A DNA stretch of 64,000 nucleotides from Lichenicola cladoniae. GTDB taxonomy: Bacteria; Pseudomonadota; Alphaproteobacteria; Acetobacterales; Acetobacteraceae. Where the stretch lies: NCBI RefSeq assembly GCF_013201075.1, contig NZ_CP053710.1, positions 248,001 through 312,000 on the forward strand. The letters run 5' to 3'. Positions 59,806 to 64,000 of this stretch are shown here, piece by piece (positions within the stretch are counted from its first letter, which is position 1; each line of letters begins with the position of its first letter). The position numbers and the translations under genes were made by a program. A model generated the notes under the pieces. That model saw only the letters and a list, made by a program, of their open reading frames with translations, was not told the DNA's origin and ran no database searches.

Positions 59806-61155
59806 TTAGTTTCTCGGATCCGGGATCGGCGTGAGCTTGCCGAGGAGAAAGACGTAGGAGAGGATCCCGATAATTAGCACGATACCGGCGACCAGGAACG
59901 CATCGGTGAAGGAATGCGTCGCTCCGACAATATAGCCGGTCGCGATCGGCGCGACGGCACCCATCATGTTGTTCAGGAAGTTCATGATGCCGCTGATCGT
60001 CCCGGTGGCACCCTTTGGAGCAATCAGTGAGGGAATGGACCAGCCAACCGGTGCTGCTGCGGCAAGGCCGCTCAGAGCGATCGAGATCCAGACGATCGCC
60101 CACACCGGGTCGGCCGTCAGGGTGGCGCCGAAGACTGCGAGACCGAGCAACATTCCAGACACGAGCACGGTCTTGCGAACCCGCGTATCGTCATAACCTT
60201 TCGTGATTAGGTGGTCAATCAGCCAGCCACCGACAACAAGATCGGCGACGGTCGCGCACGCCCATGGCACTGCGGCAAACCCCGCGGACTTCAGGATGCT
60301 CATATGCATCGTCTGGACGAGGTAGTTTGGCAGCCACGTGAGGAACAGATAAAATGAGTATCCGTAGGCCGCGAAGCCGATCGTCAGCCCCCAGAGCTTC
60401 CGGTTGCGCAAGAGATGGCCGAGCATGACCATACCGCCGCTCGCTGCCGGTCCCTCGACGGCGGCCCCGCCCGCACGAATATACTCGCGCTCCTCGGAAC
60501 TAAGCCGCGGATGCTTGCTGGGATCTCGGTAGAAGAAAAAGAACATCAGGAAATACAGGAAGCTCAACGACGCTGTTACCACGAACCCAAAACGCCAACC
60601 GAAGTTAACGACGACCAGGGCGACGATCGGAACGCCAATGACGTTAGAGAACTTCGCCCCAGCGTCGAAGATCGATGTCGCTAGCGATCGCTCCTGGCGC
60701 GGGAACCAGTAGCCCGTGGCCTTCGCACTTGCAGGGAAACCGGGTGCCTCAGCCGCGCCCAGCAGGATGCGCGCACCAAAGATACCCGCGAAGCCACTCA
60801 TGAATGCGGTCGAGGCGGAGATCATCGACCAGATCAGCGTGCTGCAGCGATTTGTTTTGGTGACGCCGAAACGATCCAGGATCATGCCCGTTGGGATCTG
60901 CATGAGGGCGTATGACCAGAAAAATCCACTGAAAAGCCAGCCTAACTGACCATCGGTGAGGGTGAAGGCATGCTTGAGCTGGGGCGCCGCGACGGACAGG
61001 TTGATCCGGTCGAAATAGTTGACGAGCACTCCACAACCCAGAAGCACACCGATACCCCATCGCAATCTTGGGACGTGTCGTGCCGCGCCGGCCGGTGCCG
61101 GCACTACCGTTTCTCGGATCGGCGCGCTTTGGGGAGCCGCAACATTGACTGTCAT
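59806..61155 (-). CDS. MFS transporter, anion:cation symporter type (sugar acid uptake)
   Basis: 449 residues, twelve predicted helices, ACS-family signature features: LLGCGVLVNYFDRINLSVAAPQL, LFSGFFWSYALMQIPTGMILDRFG, GARILLGAAEAPGFPASAKATGYWFPRQERSLATSIFDAG, GTISGIMNFLNNMMGAVAPI. Family members import hexuronates, galactonate, glucarate or related acids. The start overlaps the gluconokinase stop by 4 bp, suggesting gluconate or a related sugar acid as substrate. Confidence 0.9.
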   Translation of the reverse strand: MTVNVAAPQSAPIRETVVPAPAGAARHVPRLRWGIGVLLGCGVLVNYFDRINLSVAAPQLKHAFTLTDGQLGWLFSGFFWSYALMQIPTGMILDRFGVTKTNRCSTLIWSMISASTAFMSGFAGIFGARILLGAAEAPGFPASAKATGYWFPRQERSLATSIFDAGAKFSNVIGVPIVALVVVNFGWRFGFVVTASLSFLYFLMFFFFYRDPSKHPRLSSEEREYIRAGGAAVEGPAASGGMVMLGHLLRNRKLWGLTIGFAAYGYSFYLFLTWLPNYLVQTMHMSILKSAGFAAVPWACATVADLVVGGWLIDHLITKGYDDTRVRKTVLVSGMLLGLAVFGATLTADPVWAIVWISIALSGLAAAAPVGWSIPSLIAPKGATGTISGIMNFLNNMMGAVAPIATGYIVGATHSFTDAFLVAGIVLIIGILSYVFLLGKLTPIPDPRN

Positions 61156-61766
61156 ATCCGCGATCCTGACATTGCCGGCTGTTGCCGCGACGCCACGAGG
61201 TCCCGCTGTTCCAGCTGTTGCACGATGGTTGCGGCAATATCGGAAGGGGGAGTACCGATATTCACCGTGATTGGTCGCTCATCCTCCGTGGGTTCCTCTA
61301 AGGTCGAGAACTGGCTATCCAGCAGCGCTACCGGCATGAAGTGCTCGAGCCGTGCCGTCATGCGACGACGGATGAGGTCGTGTGATCCCTTCAGGTAAAC
61401 CAGCGTCACGTGGGAGCGATCTCCGATGAGGATCTTGCGATACGCGCGTTTCAGCGCCGAGCAGGTCACGACTGCTGACTCGCCCCTTGCGCGCCAGCCG
61501 TCGACCTCCTTGGCGATCTTCTGCAGCCAAGGCAGTCGGTCGGCATCCGTCAGCGGCGTTCCACTGTGCATCTTCTGCACATTAACGGCCGGGTGAAGGT
61601 CATCACCCTCCTGAAACTGGCAACCGAGAGCTGCCGCTAGGAGGGCAGCCACCGTGGTCTTACCTGATCCAGAGACCCCCATGATTACGACTATGACAGG
61701 ACGACTTAGCGAGGGCGTAAACGCTGGAGACCAAAAGCGCCGCGCTTGCCCATCATGTTCAACCAT
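61152..61766 (-). CDS. gntK: Gluconokinase (GntK type)
   Basis: 204 residues; AGGAGG stands 5 nt before ATG 61766. Walker A GVSGSGKT at residues 30-37, EGDDLHPAVNVQKMHSGTPLTDADRLPWLQ, VVTCSALKRAYRKIL, VYLKGSHDLIRRRM and HFMPVALLDSQFSTLE are diagnostic. Makes 6-phosphogluconate, which enters the pentose-phosphate or Entner-Doudoroff pathway and can supply Xfp with xylulose-5-phosphate. A box lies 109 bp upstream. Confidence 0.94.
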   Translation of the reverse strand: MVEHDGQARRFWSPAFTPSLSRPVIVVIMGVSGSGKTTVAALLAAALGCQFQEGDDLHPAVNVQKMHSGTPLTDADRLPWLQKIAKEVDGWRARGESAVVTCSALKRAYRKILIGDRSHVTLVYLKGSHDLIRRRMTARLEHFMPVALLDSQFSTLEEPTEDERPITVNIGTPPSDIAATIVQQLEQRDLVASRQQPAMSGSRI

Positions 61767-61874
61767 GGATACCTCCTACTCAAAGCCTTCGGACCTGCCC
61801 GTGTCACGCGATTGACGGATGCCCGCATTGTCAACACCGGGATTCGATAGGGCGCCATGGCAATCGCTCATAGC

Positions 61875-61890
61875 TTCGGAAAATACGCAG
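61875..61890 (-). promoter_or_regulatory. Conserved regulon box upstream of gntK-MFS
   Basis: Coding-strand reading CTGCGTATTTTCCGAA, two differences in the core; 109 bp before gntK. The rightmost box of the island. Confidence 0.55.
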
Positions 61891-61892
61891 AG

Positions 61893-62556
61893 CTTGAGCT
61901 TAAGACTTTACAAAACAGCGCCTGCAAAGTTGTGCCAGCTGGATAAGGCTTGAAGTAGGCCACGCCTGGCCGAGTGAAGCGCGGGTCTGGTCCACCTCAT
62001 CCGCGGGTTCGCGAACCTCTCGATGAGCCGGCCAAGCGGCATACGTCACTGGGCATTGCCGGATCCGTGGGGCTAGGCGTGACCGGGTGAAGGTTGCAGC
62101 TGGTGTTCGATCCCGACGATCCGCTGTTAGCGCAGTTCCGCCGGAGGATGGAGCACGAGCAGGGCACGCTGGCGGCAACTGCGGACAGAGGCTAAGCAGG
62201 GCACCCTGCTGTTATGACCCCTTGATCAGCTGCCGCTGGCGAAATACGGCATCACCCCTTGGCGAGCAACGCGCGAACGCTTCCCTTCCTGCGCCAGCTC
62301 TTATGATTCCCGATTTGCCAGAAGGGGCAGCATCGCAAACCAGGATCCGCCACAACGGCATAAAGTCATGCAGTTCTTTAATCGTAGTGACTACAGGGGT
62401 TTCGTCTGCTTGCGAACAGCAGAGATCGTCAGGCGGACCAAAACTCTATCCTAGGTCGTCTGCTGACACGGACGCAAAATCGCAGGTTGCCGATGAGAAT
62501 AACCTGTTACACTTCCGGGGACGGCACAGAGCCATCGCTAGCAGGGCGTCAACGCA
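61893..62556. other. Decayed, gene-free stretch
   Basis: About 660 bp of lower-GC sequence. A short plus-strand frame near 62095-62195 (LQLVFDPDDPLLAQFRRRMEHEQG) looks protein-like but begins after a stop and is not recognised. Confidence 0.45.
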
Positions 62557-63149
62557 ATGGATTGGGGCTTCCCTTTAGTTTGTGTGGGTGGCCCCGTCAG
62601 CGGGCTGGATGCATACACTCATCTGCTCCGGAATTTCCCACCCAACCTTGAATTGACGATCGCAATCGCTAATCACTTGAGAACGATGGCCACCCAACTT
62701 TATCAGATCCTCAGCCGTCACACGGGGATTCTGGTCAAGCACATCAGCGAGGGTTTTAATATCAAGCCTAATTGCGTTTTCATTATTCTGGCAAGCCGCG
62801 ACTTGCACGTGCAAGACGGCGAATTTCGTCTGAATCTTATATCCAAACCGCGGGGATGGCCAGATGTGATCACCGTCTTTCTCCATTCTCTAGCTGAGCA
62901 TTGGCAGGGCTAGTTAAAGCCGTCATCGTCTCCGACCTTGATGGCGACGGAGCAGACGCTCTTTGCGAGATATGAGACGTCGGAGGCGTGACTATTGCGC
63001 AGAGACCGGGTAGGGCTGAGCGGCCAGATATGCCCACGAGCGCGGTAGCTAGCGGGTGTATTGATTTCGTTCTTTCACCTGAAGCCATTCCAGAGGCAAT
63101 TCGTGAGATCAATTCTAGGGGACTGTCCGAGCGGCCGATAAGGCATTTA
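62557..63149 (+). pseudogene. CheB-type methylesterase domain remnant
   Basis: Frame 1: LVCVGGPVSGLDAYTHLLRNFP, IANHLRTMATQLYQIL, FIILASRDLHVQDGEFRLNLISKPRGWPDVITVFLHSLAEHW. After a one-base shift near 62908: LVKAVIVSDLDGDGADALCEI, TGA, DVGGVTIAQRPGRAERPDMPTSAVASGCIDFVLSPEAIPEAI. The catalytic serine motif GGSAGG reads GGPVSG. With the shift, the TGA and the lost serine, it cannot work. Lower GC than the island core. Confidence 0.75.
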
Positions 63150-63797
63150 TAAATTCAAGTGACAACTGTCGGCTTGGCCGCTCAACAAGCCCTGGATCAA
63201 TCTGCTGCCGTCAACGGTTTGCAGCTAGAAAACGTTTCTCCAGTGATAGGTCAGTCGCCGCCACAAGCTGCCTTCAGAGCGTCGGTGGTGATCTCCTGGA
63301 TGGTCTGGCCGGTTCGGCGGACCGACGCTGCAGCCAGCGATGCATTGGCACCGTTGCCCGGGAGGTCAGCGCGATGGTCGGCTCCGGCCGCACGAACCCG
63401 AAGCTTTCCTGCACCGGCCTACGCAGGCGATCTTCCGTTCCGGCCGGCCCATCTCCGCCAAAGAGGCTGCTCTGTCCCGCGACCTCGACCCGCGGCGCGC
63501 GCTGGCCCTCGAGCGTCACCATGCTGCATTCTAGATCCGTCTGGAGCATGCTCTGCCCGGTGGTCTGCAGGCGCTGCACCAGACGCTTTAGGCGATCATA
63601 ACGAGCCGAGCCGTGACCGGGATGGTACCGACCTTGCGCGCGACCATAGATCGGTCGTGCTGCAGCGGCCGGGCTTAAGACACCTCGTGAGCTTCAAAGG
63701 GCTGCATATTTGGTCCTTCACGACTCTTCGGCAGGGGCAAGAACTACGGACTCATCGAACGCCACTCCCTGCGTGTAGCGATGACCCTGCACCGGCC
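63150..63797. other. Unassigned region with a minus-strand ORF of unknown nature
   Basis: Minus strand 63274-63650 reads YDRLKRLVQRLQTTGQSMLQTDLECSMVTLEGQRAPRVEVAGQSSLFG without a stop. It looks protein-like, but I do not recognise the family and no start or ribosome site is evident; probably a fragment. Confidence 0.35.
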
Positions 63798-64000
63798 TCA
63801 TCGGTTTTGTCGCAAACTTTGACGGTGGATGAGGTAGGCGCAGGAACTGCGGAGTGGATTATCCTGTGAGGGAATAAAACTGCTGTGCTGGACGCAAATT
63901 TCTGTGGAGCGCAACTGGCCCTTGCGGATCATATGCATGATCTCGATGCCGGCGAGGGTGACTGCTGCCGACCAGAAACGCTTGAAGCCGAGCATCGGCC
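63798..64000 (-). pseudogene. C-terminal piece of an IS6-type transposase at the window edge
   Basis: Reads MLGFKRFWSAAVTLAGIEIMHMIRKGQLRSTEICVQHSSF to a stop at 63798. P-M-L-G-F-K-x-F-x-S-A-x-x-T-L-A-G-I-E-x-x-H-M-I-R-K-G-Q is the usual C-terminus of another IS6-family group. The remainder is outside the window. Confidence 0.7.

Overview
The window is GC-rich alphaproteobacterial DNA, most probably from an acetic-acid-bacterium relative (Acetobacteraceae or another Rhodospirillales). I infer this from protein style, codon use and gene set (malonate decarboxylase next to an OprB porin, ndvB, PPK2, proton P-type ATPase); no rRNA or tRNA confirms it. It reads as an accessory stress and energy-metabolism island, on a chromosome or megaplasmid, that insertion sequences are breaking up. 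I found no CRISPR array, tRNA or rRNA.

Layout. 0-5.6 kb: old yellow enzyme (cut by the window edge), dnaK, a three-BON-domain protein, zinc alcohol dehydrogenase. 5.6-6.5 kb: IS5-family element. 6.5-15.1 kb: complete malonate operon mdcF-A-C-D-E-G-B-H plus an OprB-type porin. 15.4-19.8 kb: second BON protein, GH65 phosphorylase with beta-phosphoglucomutase, and a 65-residue protein of unknown function. 19.8-24.1 kb: IS4, IS66 and IS6 material. 24.1-31.7 kb: slipin, a paralogue of the 65-residue protein, IS5/IS1182 debris, PPK2 and a proton P-type ATPase. 31.8-38.6 kb: a scrapyard of a debranching-enzyme tail, IS6, a broken groEL holding an IS5 copy, amber-mutated groES and tpi, and a PRC-barrel gene. 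38.6-49.1 kb: pgm, a giant cyclic beta-1,2-glucan synthase and a 69-residue leader gene. 49.2-51.2 kb: a BON stub and nested IS481/IS5. 51.3-58.4 kb: phosphoketolase operon (xfp-fba-gpm-small membrane gene), frameshifted glucokinase, intact tpi, SHOCT protein and an acetate-kinase tail cut by IS6. 59.8-61.8 kb: MFS transporter and gluconokinase. 61.9-64 kb: decayed DNA with a CheB remnant and an IS6-type transposase end.

The unifying signal is a short conserved box, read on the coding strand as about TRMGTAGTTTCCGA. It lies 60-190 bp upstream of nearly every non-IS transcription unit: dnaK, all three BON genes, adh, mdc, HAD-GH65, both 65/66-residue proteins, slipin, P-type ATPase, groES, PRC operon, ndvB operon, xfp operon, SHOCT-tpi-glk and gntK. 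Orientation always follows the gene, and one site is a near-perfect bidirectional palindrome. Part of it resembles the FixJ-type box GTAMGTAG. My interpretation is a single low-oxygen or energy-stress regulon. It joins chaperones, envelope and membrane maintenance, polyphosphate and proton-pump energetics, and a substrate-level-phosphorylation kit (glycogen/disaccharide phosphorolysis, gluconate entry, phosphoketolase, acetate kinase, aldolase, TPI, PGAM, alcohol dehydrogenase, malonate decarboxylation).

Decay is heavy: IS5-family elements sit at CTAG sites, IS6 copies mark apparent deletions, heptamer repeats occur three times (one has frameshifted a transposase), and internal nonsense codons are strongly biased to TAG.
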